This document shows positions 30,836-41,585 of a stretch of 64,000 bases of DNA, in pieces. Within the stretch, counting starts at the first letter, position 1. Each line of letters begins with the position of its first letter. Below the pieces are notes generated by a model. That model saw nothing but the letters and a program-made list of their open reading frames with translations. It was not told the DNA's origin and did no database searches. A program made the translations under genes and the position numbers. The stretch covers positions 1,116,001-1,180,000 of the forward strand of contig NZ_PDJL01000004.1 of NCBI RefSeq assembly GCF_002563795.1. Reading direction: 5' to 3'. The DNA is from Vibrio sp. ES.051 (lineage in GTDB: Bacteria; Pseudomonadota; Gammaproteobacteria; Enterobacterales; Vibrionaceae).

Positions 30836-32209
30836 TTATGCTTTGGTCTCTTCTAGTGTTGTTGCACTTTCTCTTGACTTCAGTACTCGGCTAGCAATCG
30901 TGCCAGCCGTCATTGAGCCTGATACGTTAAGTGCGGTACGAGCCATATCAATCAATGGTTCGATAGAGATAAGCAGCGCTGCAATAGTCACCGGCAAACC
31001 CATCGCAGGAAGAACAATCAATGCAGCAAAGGTTGCACCACCACCAACACCAGCAATACCGAATGAGCTGATAGTAATCATGCCAATCAAGGAAAGGATA
31101 AAGTGTAAGTCTAATGGGTTTATGCCCATACTCGGCGCGACCATTACCGCAAGCATAGCCGGATAGATACCTGCACAGCCATTTTGACCGATAGTGGCGC
31201 CAAATGATGCCGATAGATTGGCAATCGCTGGTGGTACGTTGAGCTTGGTGATCTGTGCTTCCACATTGAGTGGGATAGTTGCCGCCGAGCTTCGTGATGT
31301 AAAAGCGAAGGTCAATACTGGCCAAATCTTCTTAAAAAATTCCGTAGGGCTGACACCAACAAAAGAGACAAGCAAACCATGGACGACAAACATCAATGCA
31401 ATCGCAACATAAGACGCAACAATAAAGCCAAGCAAGTTAAGGATATCACCCGCGCTTGAAGTTGCTACAACCTTAGCCATTAGTGCGGCAATACCATATG
31501 GCGTTAAAGCCATGATCATCTTCACCAAACGCATCACGATAGACTGAGCTGCTTCAACAAAAGTACGAATCGGTGATTCCAACTCTGTTTTCTCCATCAT
31601 GACTTTGCGAGCGGCAATACCCGTTAGCACACCGAAAATAACCACGGCAATAATCGACGTAGAACGAGCGCCAGTTAAATCCGCAAATGGGTTTGTTGGA
31701 ATAAAGCTGATTAACATTTGAGGAATGGTCAGGTCGCTAACGGTACCTGCACGGCTTTCCAGCACAGCGATTCGAGCTGTTTCACGAGTCCCTTCGGTTA
31801 GGCCTTCGGCTGACAAGCCAAATGTTGTGGTAACTAAAATACCAATGAGCGCAGCAATCGCCGTCGTGATCAATAGAACCGAGATTGTCAGGCCAGAAAT
31901 CTTACCCAGCGAGCCGCCTTTTTCTAGTTTAACCACGGCAGAGATCATCGACACCAACACCAGTGGCATGATAACCATCTTCAACAGACCCACGTAGCCA
32001 CTGCCAACGATGCCAACCCACTCAAGCGTTTGAGAAATGGTGTCGCTACCTTCACCGTGAAGCAATTGTAAGGCGAGACCAAAAAGTGACCCCGTAACAA
32101 GGCCGATTAACACGAGGCGAGAAAGAGAGTGTTGTTTTTGTTGTTGGTTAAAAAGAAAGAATAATACGCCAACAAAAACTGCGAGAGAGGCTATCACTGC
32201 AAAATTCAT
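30836..32209 (-). CDS. tcyP: L-cystine symporter, DAACS (SLC1-type) family
   Basis: 457 residues, the length of TcyP/YdjN. Hydrophobic throughout with the Glt-fold re-entrant loops: [14 protein letters not shown] (HP1-like serine-rich motif), [19 protein letters not shown] in TM7 and [24 protein letters not shown] in HP2. E. coli TcyP imports cystine by ion symport; related branches carry dicarboxylates, so the substrate rests on overall resemblance. Single gene with its own terminator hairpin. Confidence 0.85.
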   Translation of the reverse strand: MNFAVIASLAVFVGVLFFLFNQQQKQHSLSRLVLIGLVTGSLFGLALQLLHGEGSDTISQTLEWVGIVGSGYVGLLKMVIMPLVLVSMISAVVKLEKGGSLGKISGLTISVLLITTAIAALIGILVTTTFGLSAEGLTEGTRETARIAVLESRAGTVSDLTIPQMLISFIPTNPFADLTGARSTSIIAVVIFGVLTGIAARKVMMEKTELESPIRTFVEAAQSIVMRLVKMIMALTPYGIAALMAKVVATSSAGDILNLLGFIVASYVAIALMFVVHGLLVSFVGVSPTEFFKKIWPVLTFAFTSRSSAATIPLNVEAQITKLNVPPAIANLSASFGATIGQNGCAGIYPAMLAVMVAPSMGINPLDLHFILSLIGMITISSFGIAGVGGGATFAALIVLPAMGLPVTIAALLISIEPLIDMARTALNVSGSMTAGTIASRVLKSRESATTLEETKA

Positions 32210-32398
32210 AATCTGACCTTATTAGTCCGCCGAAAAGACCGACTGTTTGTTCTTTGGAGTTATTGATTGGCGCGTAAGATAACGCTCTGGATATAACTTT
32301 GAAAATGACAAACAGGTATTAGTTAGATCAAAAATGCATATAAACAGCAGTGATGAATTATGAGTAAATAGTACTTAGCATGCAGATTATACTCATGG

Positions 32399-33091
32399 CT
32401 ATTCGTAGGTTTGCAATAAGTTGAGTATCTCCTGCCTTTGCAAATAAACCACCGAATCTTCTTGATAACTGAAAATTTGATAAATCATCGCTTTGGCGAC
32501 ATCTTCTGCATCAATCGGTAAAAAGTTGGACAACTTACCGAGCATGAGTGGGCGAATGACTTTAAAAATACCTTGCACTAGCTTCTCATCGGTACGAGGG
32601 GTTTCACGTTGCCCAACAAGCGGTCCCGGTCGAGCAAAGACCACTTCCTCGAAGCCCATCGCTTCGATTCTTTGCTCCGTTTGTCCTTTACAAGCGAGAT
32701 AATGGGAAGGGGATTGGCTGTTTGCGCCCAGACTTGATACCACAGCTAAGCGTTTTACGCCGATTGTTTTCATTTGCTGCGCCACTTTACACACTAAATC
32801 TACATCCACTTTACGTAGATTTTCTTTATTGCCCGCTTGCTTCAGTGTTGTTCCTAAGCAAATAAATCCGATTTGAGGGGGTGATTGCTGTTCATCCCAT
32901 TGATGGATAGATAGATCGGCGTCAATGATAGGGACGATTTTGTTTGCAGGATCGGGGACATTGTTGATAGGGCGCCGAGAAAGGCAATATAAAGGACCAA
33001 CACCTGATTGAGTAATAAGGTTAGCGACTACTTTTGAACCTACTAAGCCAGTTGCGCCAGCAACAATCACGCAGGTGTTGTGGTTATCCAT
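32399..33091 (-). CDS. NAD(P)H-binding Rossmann-fold protein (atypical SDR)
   Basis: 230 residues. N-terminal VAGATGLVGSKV is the dinucleotide-binding loop of NmrA/atypical short-chain dehydrogenases; VVSSLGANSQSPSHYLACKGQTE holds a Ser-x-Tyr-x3-Lys-like arrangement (HYLACK), and ARPGPLVG follows as in the family. Similar to the HTATIP2-like group. Function unknown; could be a reductase or an NADPH sensor. ATG at 33091 with AGGAG six bases upstream. Divergent from cobT. Confidence 0.75.
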   Translation of the reverse strand: MDNHNTCVIVAGATGLVGSKVVANLITQSGVGPLYCLSRRPINNVPDPANKIVPIIDADLSIHQWDEQQSPPQIGFICLGTTLKQAGNKENLRKVDVDLVCKVAQQMKTIGVKRLAVVSSLGANSQSPSHYLACKGQTEQRIEAMGFEEVVFARPGPLVGQRETPRTDEKLVQGIFKVIRPLMLGKLSNFLPIDAEDVAKAMIYQIFSYQEDSVVYLQRQEILNLLQTYE

Positions 33092-33365
33092 GCCATTCTC
33101 CTATCTGGAACACGTACCCAGCTATTGTATCTGATTTCATAGGGTTACATATACTCAAATGCGCTCAAGTTGAGTGCTTCTGCAAGAATAACGGCGCTTC
33201 TCAAAGAGAAGGTTGATTAGCACTGCCTCTCGTGCGCGCTAAAGTATACAATAATCTGCTTATTCAAAAGACTATCTATGTATAGATTACGATATAAAAA
33301 CGTGACTCGTATTCGTTAACTAGATTAAACAGGCGCACACCCTGAATAAATCAAAGGAACTAAAA

Positions 33366-34409
33366 ATGGATTACGCTTTTGCTGCAGAAATACAAGCGCG
33401 CATAGACAATAAAACCAAGCCCGTTGGTTCTCTGGGGCAACTCGAAAAAGTAGCGTTACAACTCGCGCTTATTCAAAGCCAAGATAAACACAAAGCCGTG
33501 GAAAAGATTGAGATTTATCAACCTAGTATGTTGGTGTTCGCTGGTGACCACGGTGTGGCCGAAGAAGGGATCAGTATTGCGTCAAGCGAAGTGACTCAGC
33601 AAATGGTGGCCAACTTTCTCACCGGTGGCGCGGCCATCAATTGTTTCTGCGACATCAACGACATTCAATTCAAAGTAATAGATTGCGGCATGCTGGCACC
33701 GATGAATGTCCTTGTCCCAGAATTTAAGTCTCACCCCAACCTCATTGAGCGACGCTTAGGCAATGGCACGGGCAACTTAGCCAAACAGACCGCAATGTCG
33801 CAAGAGCAAGTGGCATTGGGGTTGGAGTATGGGGCGAAAATCGCAGAGAAAACGATTCTATCTGGTTCAAACCTACTGATGTTCGGAGAAATGGGAATTG
33901 GAAATACCAGTTCGGCTTCGGCGTTGTTATCAGCGTTGAGCCCGTTAGAGGTTAATCATTGTATTGGTTTAGGAACGGGCATTAACCAACAGCAGTTGAA
34001 TCGTAAGTATAAATTGGTGGCTCAAGGTGTTAATCGATGTCGAGGGCTCAGTACAAAAGCGATTTTAGCGCAAGTTGGCGGGTTTGAAATCGTACAAATG
34101 GTTGGGGCTTTTCTTGAAGCTAAACGACTGAAAACGCCAGTTTTAATCGATGGGTTTATCGTTTCTGTCGCGGCTTATATTGCCACCTTGTTAGATGAAA
34201 ATGTGCGTCATTACCTGCTTTTTGCTCACTGTTCTGAAGAGAATGGCCACAAGTTTGTGTTGGAGTATCTAAAAGCGGAGCCCTTACTCGATCTTGGACT
34301 GCGTCTAGGCGAGGGAACCGGAGCGGCACTCGCATTGCCGTTATTAAAAGCAGCAGCCCAGTTCTACAACAAAATGGCCAGTTTTGAGAGTGCAGGAGTA
34401 ATGGTGTAG
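33366..34409 (+). CDS. cobT: Nicotinate-nucleotide-dimethylbenzimidazole phosphoribosyltransferase
   Basis: 347 residues. Makes alpha-ribazole phosphate from DMB and nicotinate mononucleotide for the lower ligand of cobalamin. Conserved [10 protein letters not shown] at the start, [24 protein letters not shown] and the catalytic Glu region [23 protein letters not shown] precedes the ATG. First gene of cobTSUC; I found no cobalamin riboswitch in the 270 bases upstream. Confidence 0.96.
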   Translation: MDYAFAAEIQARIDNKTKPVGSLGQLEKVALQLALIQSQDKHKAVEKIEIYQPSMLVFAGDHGVAEEGISIASSEVTQQMVANFLTGGAAINCFCDINDIQFKVIDCGMLAPMNVLVPEFKSHPNLIERRLGNGTGNLAKQTAMSQEQVALGLEYGAKIAEKTILSGSNLLMFGEMGIGNTSSASALLSALSPLEVNHCIGLGTGINQQQLNRKYKLVAQGVNRCRGLSTKAILAQVGGFEIVQMVGAFLEAKRLKTPVLIDGFIVSVAAYIATLLDENVRHYLLFAHCSEENGHKFVLEYLKAEPLLDLGLRLGEGTGAALALPLLKAAAQFYNKMASFESAGVMV

Positions 34410-35206
34410 TGTCAGCAACTGAAAAAAACAATCAATCCTCATTACGTTACCAAGGTGAGTTGCTTCTACTGGCAGTCAGTTTTTTTAGCCGCTTACCCGT
34501 ACCTCAAGATCTGCCGTACAGTGAAGAGCGCATGAATCAAGCTGGGCGCTATTTTGCCTTGGTTGGCCTGATACTTGGCGTGCTTTGTGCCCTAATATTC
34601 TCATTCGGGACACTGATTTTCCCACCATCGGTCGCTGTAGTATTAACGATGATGTTTAGCTTGTTGCTTACCGGTGCATTCCATGAAGATGGGCTGACTG
34701 ATATGGCTGATGGTATTGGTGGGGGTATGACAGTGGAACGTCGTCTTTCTATTATGAAAGACAGCCGGATTGGTACGTATGGCGCGGCGACATTAGTCAT
34801 GGCACTATTGGCCAAGTTTATCTTTTGGAATGAGCTTGCTCATTTGTCATCCTTTGGATTGATCATTGTGGTGGCTTATACTGCGAGCAGAGCTTTAGCC
34901 GCTACGCTTATTTATGATATGCCTTACGTCAGTGATAGCGATACCTCTAAAAGTAAACCTCTGGCGAGTAGGCAATCACCTTTAGAAGTGGCGATCTTGT
35001 TGTTGACTGGTGGCGTTGTAATGCTTTTACTTGGCACCTCGCAGGCCATTGTTATGACGTTGGTTCTCGTTGTCTTTCGTTGCATTTTCAAACGTTGGTT
35101 AACCAAGCGAATTGGCGGCTTCACCGGGGATTGCCTTGGTGCGGCGCAGCAATTAGCAGAGCTGCTTATTTATCTTACTCTTATTGCGTTTTATTACCTG
35201 CCATGA
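34409..35206 (+). CDS. cobS: Cobalamin synthase (adenosylcobinamide-GDP ribazoletransferase)
   Basis: 265 residues, polytopic inner-membrane enzyme joining AdoCbi-GDP with alpha-ribazole. The metal-binding [16 protein letters not shown] motif (about 90-105) and KDSRIGTYG are diagnostic. Start is GTG at 34409, overlapping the cobT stop by one base, with GCAGGAG upstream; cobU overlaps its end by four bases (ATGA). Such overlaps indicate translational coupling. Confidence 0.95.
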   Translation: MSATEKNNQSSLRYQGELLLLAVSFFSRLPVPQDLPYSEERMNQAGRYFALVGLILGVLCALIFSFGTLIFPPSVAVVLTMMFSLLLTGAFHEDGLTDMADGIGGGMTVERRLSIMKDSRIGTYGAATLVMALLAKFIFWNELAHLSSFGLIIVVAYTASRALAATLIYDMPYVSDSDTSKSKPLASRQSPLEVAILLLTGGVVMLLLGTSQAIVMTLVLVVFRCIFKRWLTKRIGGFTGDCLGAAQQLAELLIYLTLIAFYYLP

Positions 35207-35742
35207 AGCAACTTATCTTAGGCGGAGCTCGCTCCGGAAAATCGACGTTTGCAGAACAAACCGCAAGACAGTTGTCTAGAACGACCCAAATCTCTTTACA
35301 TTACGTCGCAACGGCGTTGCCCTTTGATGAAGAAATGCGAGAGCGAATTGCACACCATCAAAATCAGCGAGGAGCTGGGTGGCAAGAACATGAGTGTCCG
35401 CATAACCTTGCTGCGTTGCTTGCAGGTTTTAATAGTGATGATGTTGTGCTAATAGATTGCCTTACATTATGGCTCAACAACTGGATTTTTGAGCTAGGCG
35501 ATGCTTGTTGCAATGAAAAGCTAGAAGCCGAAATTAAAAAACTGGAACAAGTCGTGATGGGGTCAAGTGCTAACTTGATCTTCGTCTCCAATGAGGTCGG
35601 CATGGGTATCGTGCCAATGGGGACTGTCAGCCGTCATTTTGTAGATAACGCCGGACGAATGAATCAACGATTAGCAAGAGCTTGTCAGCGAGTGACGTTT
35701 GTTGCGGCAGGCCTGCCACTGGTTTTAAAAGACGAGACGTGA
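35203..35742 (+). CDS. cobU: Adenosylcobinamide kinase / guanylyltransferase
   Basis: 179 residues from the ATG at 35203. The longer open frame back to 35080 lies inside cobS and is not used. [12 protein letters not shown] is the P-loop; [12 protein letters not shown] and [14 protein letters not shown] are family signatures. It phosphorylates adenosylcobinamide and then transfers GMP. The ATGA overlap couples it to cobS. Confidence 0.95.
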   Translation: MKQLILGGARSGKSTFAEQTARQLSRTTQISLHYVATALPFDEEMRERIAHHQNQRGAGWQEHECPHNLAALLAGFNSDDVVLIDCLTLWLNNWIFELGDACCNEKLEAEIKKLEQVVMGSSANLIFVSNEVGMGIVPMGTVSRHFVDNAGRMNQRLARACQRVTFVAAGLPLVLKDET

Positions 35743-35803
35743 ATCGACTTATCTTGCTGAAAGCACTTTTAACTTGAAACAGCAACAGCCTTAGAGATGG
35801 AAA

Positions 35804-36418
35804 ATGAAATCGTTCAATATTTACCTTATGCGTCATGGCAAAGTCGATGCTGCACCGGGATTACACGGGCAAACTGATTTAAAAGTGAAAATAGCCGAGC
35901 AACATCGCATTACTAAGGCATGGCAAGACAGTGGCCGTGTGGTTGGCGGGGTGGTGTCTTCCTCACTTTCGCGCTGCAAGGAACTGGCTGACCTTATCGC
36001 AGAGCCGCAGCTATTACCGATGATCGCGAAAGACGAATTACAGGAAATGGCATTTGGAGATTTTGACGGTGTGCCTTTTGATATACTTACTGATCATTGG
36101 AAAAAGCTTGAGGCCTTCTGGCAATCACCATCTCAACACACGCTACCGAATGCCGAGAGCTTGAGTACATTTTCTCAGCGTGTTAACTGTGCTTGGTCTC
36201 AAATCATCAACGATATCAATGATGACTTATTAGTTGTCACACATGGTGGCGTAATTCGAATGATTTTGGCTCAAGTTTTAGGCGTGGATTGGCGCAATCC
36301 GAAATGGTATTCGACGTTAGCGATAGAGAATGCGTCCGTTACTCACATAACCATAACCATCGATGACCAGATTTACGCCTCTGTTCGTTCGATTGGCGTA
36401 CCTCTTTTAGAAAGTTAA
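35804..36418 (+). CDS. cobC: Histidine phosphatase family protein, probable alpha-ribazole phosphatase
   Basis: 204 residues of the phosphoglycerate-mutase-like superfamily: YLMRHGKVD with the phospho-accepting His, SSLSRCKELA and VVTHGGVIRMI with the second His. Position after cobTSU supports alpha-ribazole-5'-phosphate dephosphorylation. GAGATGG precedes the ATG; 61 bases separate it from cobU, which still permits one operon. Confidence 0.88.
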   Translation: MKSFNIYLMRHGKVDAAPGLHGQTDLKVKIAEQHRITKAWQDSGRVVGGVVSSSLSRCKELADLIAEPQLLPMIAKDELQEMAFGDFDGVPFDILTDHWKKLEAFWQSPSQHTLPNAESLSTFSQRVNCAWSQIINDINDDLLVVTHGGVIRMILAQVLGVDWRNPKWYSTLAIENASVTHITITIDDQIYASVRSIGVPLLES

Positions 36419-36555
36419 TATTAGGAGCGGTTGCCTTTAAAAGTAAAAACAATCAAGGAAGAAAAACGCCTCCAGCCACGGAAGTCGTCGGTTCTCAACC
36501 TTCTACCAACAGGAAAAAGGGAAGCTGGCTCAATTAAATCAAAGGAACATAACAA
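36419..36555 (+). promoter_or_regulatory. Possible structured leader before the M3 peptidase gene
   Basis: Contains GCGGTTGCC (36427-36435), CCAGCCACGG (36472-36481) and AAAAAGGGAAGCTGG (36514-36528); CCAGC can pair with GCTGG. Individual pieces recall the AGGGAA and GGTGCC elements of cobalamin riboswitches but are not in the standard order, and the B12 box is not convincing. A 14-base string TAAATCAAAGGAAC at its end (36535-36548) is repeated exactly before cobT (33347-33360). Confidence 0.3.
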
Positions 36556-38352
36556 ATGACCATACCGAGTTGGGACTTATCTATTGTCTATAACGACCTT
36601 GCCGACCCACGTATTCAACATGATATTGCTCTGGTTGAACAATGCATCGACCTACTTAACAAGCAATCGACCGATTGTGACAATGTTGAAGTCATGCAAA
36701 ACGCGATTTTAACCAGTGAAGCAGCCAGTCGTTTAGCCGGCACCATTGCTAATTTTGCTAATTGTTATGCATCTGTTGATGCCACGAATACCGAAGCAAA
36801 AGCGTTGCTCGGACGCATGACGCGTATTTTCTCTGAGCTTTCTCAAGCATTCAGTCCGTTTGAGCTAACGCTGACTCACGCAGATGAAGCATTTGTTTTG
36901 CGTGTGTTAGACCACAAAAACCCAGATATTAGCGGACAAGCCTTCTCGATTTTGAATTGGAGAAAGTTGGCGGATACTCGCCTTAGTAACGCAGAAGAAA
37001 AACTGTTAGCAGCGATGAGCGTAGATGGTAAGTCTGCGTGGGGGAAGTTGTACGACAACCTGACTGGCTCATTAAAAGTACAGTTAAATTATGCCGATGG
37101 TAAGAGCGAAGAACTTGGTTTTTCTCAGGCAGCGAGCATTCTTTATGGGAGTGAGTTTGATCGCCAAGAAGCCGCTTGGCGAGGGGTCCAAAGTGCGATG
37201 CAAACGCACCAAGAGTCATTTGCGGCGATTTTGAATGCCCTTGCCGGTTGGCGTCTAACCGAAAATAAAAAACGCTCTACCAAGCGTGAAATACATTTTT
37301 TAGAGCCGAGCTTACATGCTAGTCGAATCCAAGCCGAAACGCTAGATGCCATGATGACGGTCGCAAAAGACAACCGTGATATCGGCCAGAAAGCGGGTTT
37401 TTTGATGGCTCAAGTGCACGGTTTGGATGAGATGAAACCATGGAACCACCTTGCGGCTAAGCCTGCTTTACAAGGGAAAGCGAAGATCTACGATTTTGAT
37501 GAAGCGATTGATGTTATTTGCGAAGCGTTTGAAACCATCAATCCGGAGATGTCTGATTTTGTCCGGTTAATGGTTCAAAACGGTTGGATTGATGCTGCGC
37601 CGAATGCCAATAAACGTCTTGGAGCGTATTGCACTAAGTTACCAGCGACGCGTACGCCGTTAGTATTCATGACTTGGAGTGGCAGTCGTTCTAACTTGAT
37701 GACACTTGCACATGAACTTGGTCATGCTTTTCATAACTGGGTGCTTCGTGATTTGCCGCTTTGCCAAACTTATTATCCAATGACGTTGGCAGAAACGGCG
37801 TCAATTTTCGCAGAAAATATTGTCCGTGATCATCTTATTTCTAAGGCAGAAAGCGTAGATGATAAGTTGGAAATGTTATGGGAGGAGTTGTCGTCAGCGT
37901 TCGCCTTGATGGTTAATATTCCCGTTCGTTATGAATTTGAAAAAGCATTTTATCAGCGTCGGCAAAGCGGGGAGTTGACCGCGCAAGAACTCTGCGACCT
38001 TATGTCTACTACGTGGCGAGACTGGTATGGCGAGGTTATGAGCGAACCAGATCCATACTTTTGGGCGAGTAAGTTACACTTTTCAATCTCTGGGGTGAGT
38101 TTTTATAACTACCCATATCTATTTGGTTTCTTATTCAGTAAGGGGATCTACGCGCAACGAGACAATAAGGGGGACAATTTCTACACCGATTATCTTAATT
38201 TGTTGCGTGATACTGGCAATATGGTGGCAGAAGAGGTGGTTGCAAAGCATTTAGGGATGGATTTAACTACATCAGACTTTTGGCAACAAAGCGTTGAATT
38301 AGTGCGAGAAAAAGTTGATGAATTTGAGTTATTACTCGCACAACGTAACTAG
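36556..38352 (+). CDS. M3 family oligoendopeptidase (PepF-like)
   Basis: 598 residues, a normal length for PepF/M3B peptidases. The zinc motif HELGH sits in LAHELGHAFHNWVL (about residue 390), with the downstream Glu ligand in TLAETASIFAEN. N-terminal helical domain forms the substrate channel that limits it to oligopeptides. No signal peptide, so cytoplasmic. AAAGGAAC precedes the ATG. Monocistronic after a 137-base leader that may be structured. Confidence 0.92.
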   Translation: MTIPSWDLSIVYNDLADPRIQHDIALVEQCIDLLNKQSTDCDNVEVMQNAILTSEAASRLAGTIANFANCYASVDATNTEAKALLGRMTRIFSELSQAFSPFELTLTHADEAFVLRVLDHKNPDISGQAFSILNWRKLADTRLSNAEEKLLAAMSVDGKSAWGKLYDNLTGSLKVQLNYADGKSEELGFSQAASILYGSEFDRQEAAWRGVQSAMQTHQESFAAILNALAGWRLTENKKRSTKREIHFLEPSLHASRIQAETLDAMMTVAKDNRDIGQKAGFLMAQVHGLDEMKPWNHLAAKPALQGKAKIYDFDEAIDVICEAFETINPEMSDFVRLMVQNGWIDAAPNANKRLGAYCTKLPATRTPLVFMTWSGSRSNLMTLAHELGHAFHNWVLRDLPLCQTYYPMTLAETASIFAENIVRDHLISKAESVDDKLEMLWEELSSAFALMVNIPVRYEFEKAFYQRRQSGELTAQELCDLMSTTWRDWYGEVMSEPDPYFWASKLHFSISGVSFYNYPYLFGFLFSKGIYAQRDNKGDNFYTDYLNLLRDTGNMVAEEVVAKHLGMDLTTSDFWQQSVELVREKVDEFELLLAQRN

Positions 38353-38393
38353 TTTTTGGTGTATTCATAATTCACACGCCTGATAACGATAAA

Positions 38394-38447
38394 ATTTGAT
38401 CAAATCATAATGATCTAAGTCAGGGCTGTGGTAAAGTTCACAGCCCT
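38394..38447. other. Palindrome and hairpin between the M3 peptidase gene and astE
   Basis: ATTTGATCAAAT (38394-38405) is a perfect 12-base palindrome. It is followed by a nine-pair hairpin AGGGCTGTG / CACAGCCCT (38422-38447) without a T run. The first could be an operator, the second a weak terminator for the peptidase gene. Confidence 0.45.
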
Positions 38448-38623
38448 AACACTTTGTAATTGTTTAAAAAGTAAACGCCTCAATGCTTGGTTTGAGTGCA
38501 TGGCGCGAAAAGGTATCGGATTTTCGAGGGAAATGGTGAGTTCTACTCATAAGTGGGATCGCAGCAACAAAAATCCTTTGTACAATTTATTAACATACCC
38601 GCCGTGCTATTAAGGAGTAACGC

Positions 38624-39652
38624 ATGACGAAGTCTCTCTTTCGCCAATCGTTTTTAACTGACACGTTAGATATTAATTTCGATGTAGCGCCAGCGGAGCA
38701 GGTGTTATCTAACGGAGTAAAACTTAAACTCTATCAACGTGGTGTGCTAGAAGTTACCCCTGAGAATTATACTCAGGAGACGAAGAACATCATCATCTCT
38801 TGTGGGGTTCATGGGGATGAAACAGCGCCGATGGAACTGGTAGATTCAATGATTAAAGACATTGAATCTGGCTTCCAGAAGGTCGATGCTCGTTGTTTAT
38901 TCATTATCGCTCACCCAGAGTCGACTCTGGCGCACACTCGATGCCTTGAAGAAAACCTCAACCGTTTATTCGATGAAAAAGAACACAAACAGACGAAAGA
39001 ATTGGTGATTGCCGACATACTTAAGCTGTTAGTCCGAGACTTTTATCAGGGAACCGATCCTACAACACGTTGGCATCTCGACTTACATTGTGCCATTCGT
39101 CAATCGAAGCATTATACGTTTGCGGTAAGTCCGAAGACGCGTCATCCAATACGTAGCAAAGCGTTAATGGATTTCTTGGATAGTGCACATATTGAGTCAG
39201 TATTGTTATCAAACGCACCGTCGAGCACATTTAGCTGGTACAGTGCTGAGCACTTTGGCGCACAAGCGCTGACAATGGAACTTGGTCGTGTGGCGCGCAT
39301 TGGAAACAATGCCCTAAATAAATTGACCGCGTTTGATTTGGCTTTGCGTCACTTGATTGCAGAAACTCAAGCTGAACATTTGCCGAAGCCGTGTATTAAA
39401 TATCGCGTGAGTCGTACGATCGTGCGTTTGAATGAAGATTTCGACTTCATGTTTGATGATAACGTCGAAAACTTTACGTCATTCGTTCACGGTGAAGTAT
39501 TTGGTCACGATGGTGACAAACCTCTGATGGCAAAGAATGAAAACGAAGCGATTGTATTTCCAAATCGCCATGTTGGCATTGGTGAACGGGCGGCTTTAAT
39601 GGTTTGTGAAGTAAAAACTCGTTTTGAAGATGGTGAGTTGGTTTACGATTAA
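38624..39652 (+). CDS. astE: Succinylglutamate desuccinylase
   Basis: 342 residues. Releases succinate and glutamate in the last step of the AST arginine-degradation pathway; a zinc-dependent M14-like enzyme. Zinc ligands: CGVHGDETAP (His, Glu) and WHLDLHCAIR (His); the N-x-N-R-like segment ENLNRLFDE is present. AAGGAG with six bases spacing precedes the ATG. No other ast genes are in the window, so it is separated from the rest of the pathway. Confidence 0.95.
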   Translation: MTKSLFRQSFLTDTLDINFDVAPAEQVLSNGVKLKLYQRGVLEVTPENYTQETKNIIISCGVHGDETAPMELVDSMIKDIESGFQKVDARCLFIIAHPESTLAHTRCLEENLNRLFDEKEHKQTKELVIADILKLLVRDFYQGTDPTTRWHLDLHCAIRQSKHYTFAVSPKTRHPIRSKALMDFLDSAHIESVLLSNAPSSTFSWYSAEHFGAQALTMELGRVARIGNNALNKLTAFDLALRHLIAETQAEHLPKPCIKYRVSRTIVRLNEDFDFMFDDNVENFTSFVHGEVFGHDGDKPLMAKNENEAIVFPNRHVGIGERAALMVCEVKTRFEDGELVYD

Positions 39653-39686
39653 TCCAGCCCCAAGACACGAAATAATTGCAATTTAC

Positions 39687-39722
39687 CGAGGCTTAACTGT
39701 AAGGTTAGGCCTCGTTCGTATT
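39687..39722 (+). terminator. Terminator after astE
   Basis: Eleven-pair stem CGAGGCTTAAC / GTTAGGCCTCG with one wobble and a six-base loop; the tail TTCGTATTTAT is only moderately T-rich. It separates astE from btuCD. Confidence 0.65.
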
Positions 39723-39733
39723 TATCGGTCATT

Positions 39734-40729
39734 ATGGATTTTCAACAACTTATCCTAAACAAGGAGCGACGCTGGCAACGCAATTTTTTGATTATGTCAG
39801 TGGTGCTCGCATTGCTCTCTGCCATTCATTTAATGGTTGGAGAGATTTTTCTTTCTCCTCTTCGCCCCCTCTCCGCATTCGAACAAAAGTTATTATTCGA
39901 TTTGCGCTTACCAAGGTTGGTTTCAGCGGCGATCATCGGTGCTGCATTGGCAGTTTCTGGGGCTACATTACAAGTATTGCTTGGCAATGTCTTGGCTGAG
40001 CCTGGAGTGCTTGGTATCTCTGGTGGTGCGAGCTTGGCGATGGTACTGGTCATGTTTGTATTACCAGTTTCGCCTACACCCATCATTTTTATGTTGGCGG
40101 CGATTGCCGGCTCTATGGTATTTACGTTTCTTTTGGTGGTCATTGCTCGAGCCATGCATCTCACCACCGCTCGATTGCTTTTGGTCGGGGTCGCATTAGG
40201 TATTTTATCAAGTGCAATTGTTACTTGGGCATTTTACTTTAGTGACGACCTCAGTCTGCGTCAATTGATGTACTGGTTGATGGGAAGCATTGGCGGTGCA
40301 AGTTGGTATCAACACACCGTTACTTTAGTGATGTTGCCAGTTTTGATCTGGCTGTGTTGCAAAGGCAAACCGCTCGATAAACTCATGCTGGGAGAAACCC
40401 ATGCCACTCAGCTTGGTATTGATGTGCATCAAATGCGCTGGAAATTGATTTTGGCTATTTCTGTTTTGGTCGGTGGGGCTGTGGCTTTAGGTGGGATCAT
40501 CAGCTTTGTAGGGTTGGTCATTCCACATTTGTTACGTTTGGCTTTTGGCACGGAAAATCGTTATTTACTGCCGCTCTCGGCGATGTCTGGTGCAGCTCTA
40601 TTAGTGTTTGCAGATATCGGCGCGAGATTGTTGTTAGATTCCGCCGAACTACCGTTGGGTGTAATGACGACGTCTATCGGCTCGCCTATTTTCATCTGGA
40701 TGTTGGTGAAGAGTCATGATGCAGGTTAA
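39734..40729 (+). CDS. btuC: Vitamin B12 ABC transporter permease
   Basis: 331 residues, about ten membrane helices, FecCD/BtuC family. [21 protein letters not shown] near the N-terminus and [16 protein letters not shown] plus [21 protein letters not shown] near the C-terminus (coupling helix region) are diagnostic. No strong ribosome-binding site. Its end overlaps btuD by 14 bases. The periplasmic protein gene btuF is not adjacent. Proximity to cobTSUC suggests a shared B12 salvage function. Confidence 0.93.
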   Translation: MDFQQLILNKERRWQRNFLIMSVVLALLSAIHLMVGEIFLSPLRPLSAFEQKLLFDLRLPRLVSAAIIGAALAVSGATLQVLLGNVLAEPGVLGISGGASLAMVLVMFVLPVSPTPIIFMLAAIAGSMVFTFLLVVIARAMHLTTARLLLVGVALGILSSAIVTWAFYFSDDLSLRQLMYWLMGSIGGASWYQHTVTLVMLPVLIWLCCKGKPLDKLMLGETHATQLGIDVHQMRWKLILAISVLVGGAVALGGIISFVGLVIPHLLRLAFGTENRYLLPLSAMSGAALLVFADIGARLLLDSAELPLGVMTTSIGSPIFIWMLVKSHDAG

Positions 40730-41483
40730 GCATATTGCGGTAGGTCGCCGACTATTGCCACTTTCATTTGAATGCAAATTAGGCGAAATAGTGCACGTTG
40801 TCGGGCCAAATGGTTCAGGTAAAAGTACGTTGCTGTCCGCTATTTCTGGAACCTTAACCAAAAGGGATGGCATGAGTGGGGAAGTGATCCTTGGTGATAA
40901 AGACTTGCTTGCTTTACCTCTTTCAGAACAAGCGCACATTCGCGGCTATTTGTGTCAGCAATCTCGACCAGTATTCAATGTAGATGTATTTCAATACCTT
41001 GCGCTATCGTTACCAAGTGGCGCTAACATTACGGACAGTAAAGTACGTGATGCGGTGAACATGGTGGTTGAGCTTGTTCAATTACAAAATAAACTGCACC
41101 GTAGCATTCAAACTCTCTCTGGCGGTGAGTGGCAACGGGTGCGGTTGGCTGGGGTGTGTTTGCAAGTATGGCGAAGCATCAATCCTTATTCGCACTTTTT
41201 GATCTTGGATGAGCCTGCCGCGCCCTTAGATATTGCACAAGAAGGTTTACTCTATCACTTGATAAATACAATGGCGGCTCAGGGTATTGGTGTTTTGGTT
41301 GCCAATCACGATCTCAATCGAACATTAAAACATGCCGATAAAGTACTATTACTTAATAATGGTGTACTTCATTCTTCTGGTGATGCCAGTGAGGTATTAA
41401 CAGAGGAGGGGCTAGGGGAAGTGTTCAAAACCCAAGTCAAAAAAATCATGGTCGAAGACAGACCATATTTGATCTTCGATTAA
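40716..41483 (+). CDS. btuD: Vitamin B12 ABC transporter ATPase
   Basis: 255 residues. Walker [10 protein letters not shown], signature [12 protein letters not shown], Walker [13 protein letters not shown] and the H-loop [14 protein letters not shown] are intact, so a functional nucleotide-binding subunit for BtuC. Two adjacent ATG codons (40716, 40719) can serve as start; both lie inside btuC. Followed by a strong bidirectional terminator. Confidence 0.94.
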   Translation: MMQVKHIAVGRRLLPLSFECKLGEIVHVVGPNGSGKSTLLSAISGTLTKRDGMSGEVILGDKDLLALPLSEQAHIRGYLCQQSRPVFNVDVFQYLALSLPSGANITDSKVRDAVNMVVELVQLQNKLHRSIQTLSGGEWQRVRLAGVCLQVWRSINPYSHFLILDEPAAPLDIAQEGLLYHLINTMAAQGIGVLVANHDLNRTLKHADKVLLLNNGVLHSSGDASEVLTEEGLGEVFKTQVKKIMVEDRPYLIFD

Positions 41484-41532
41484 GGTTTCGCGTTGATGTG
41501 AATCGAGCGCCCATTAATACAAAGTAGGCAAT

Positions 41533-41562
41533 AAAAAACGACCCACGAGAGGTCGTTTTTTT
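41533..41562. terminator. Bidirectional terminator between btuD and the MazG-like gene
   Basis: Eleven-pair stem AAAAAACGACC / GGTCGTTTTTT with a seven-base loop, T-rich on both strands, between convergent genes. Confidence 0.92.
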
Positions 41563-41585
41563 ATCTTGCATACCTAATTGAACGC

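Noticed and set aside
33092..33365. Cobalamin riboswitch upstream of cobT
   Set aside because: No B12 box or AGGGAA/GGTGCC elements in recognisable order.
38428..38613. 61-codon ORF before astE
   Set aside because: Non-ATG start inside a hairpin, no recognisable sequence, unlike codon use of neighbours.
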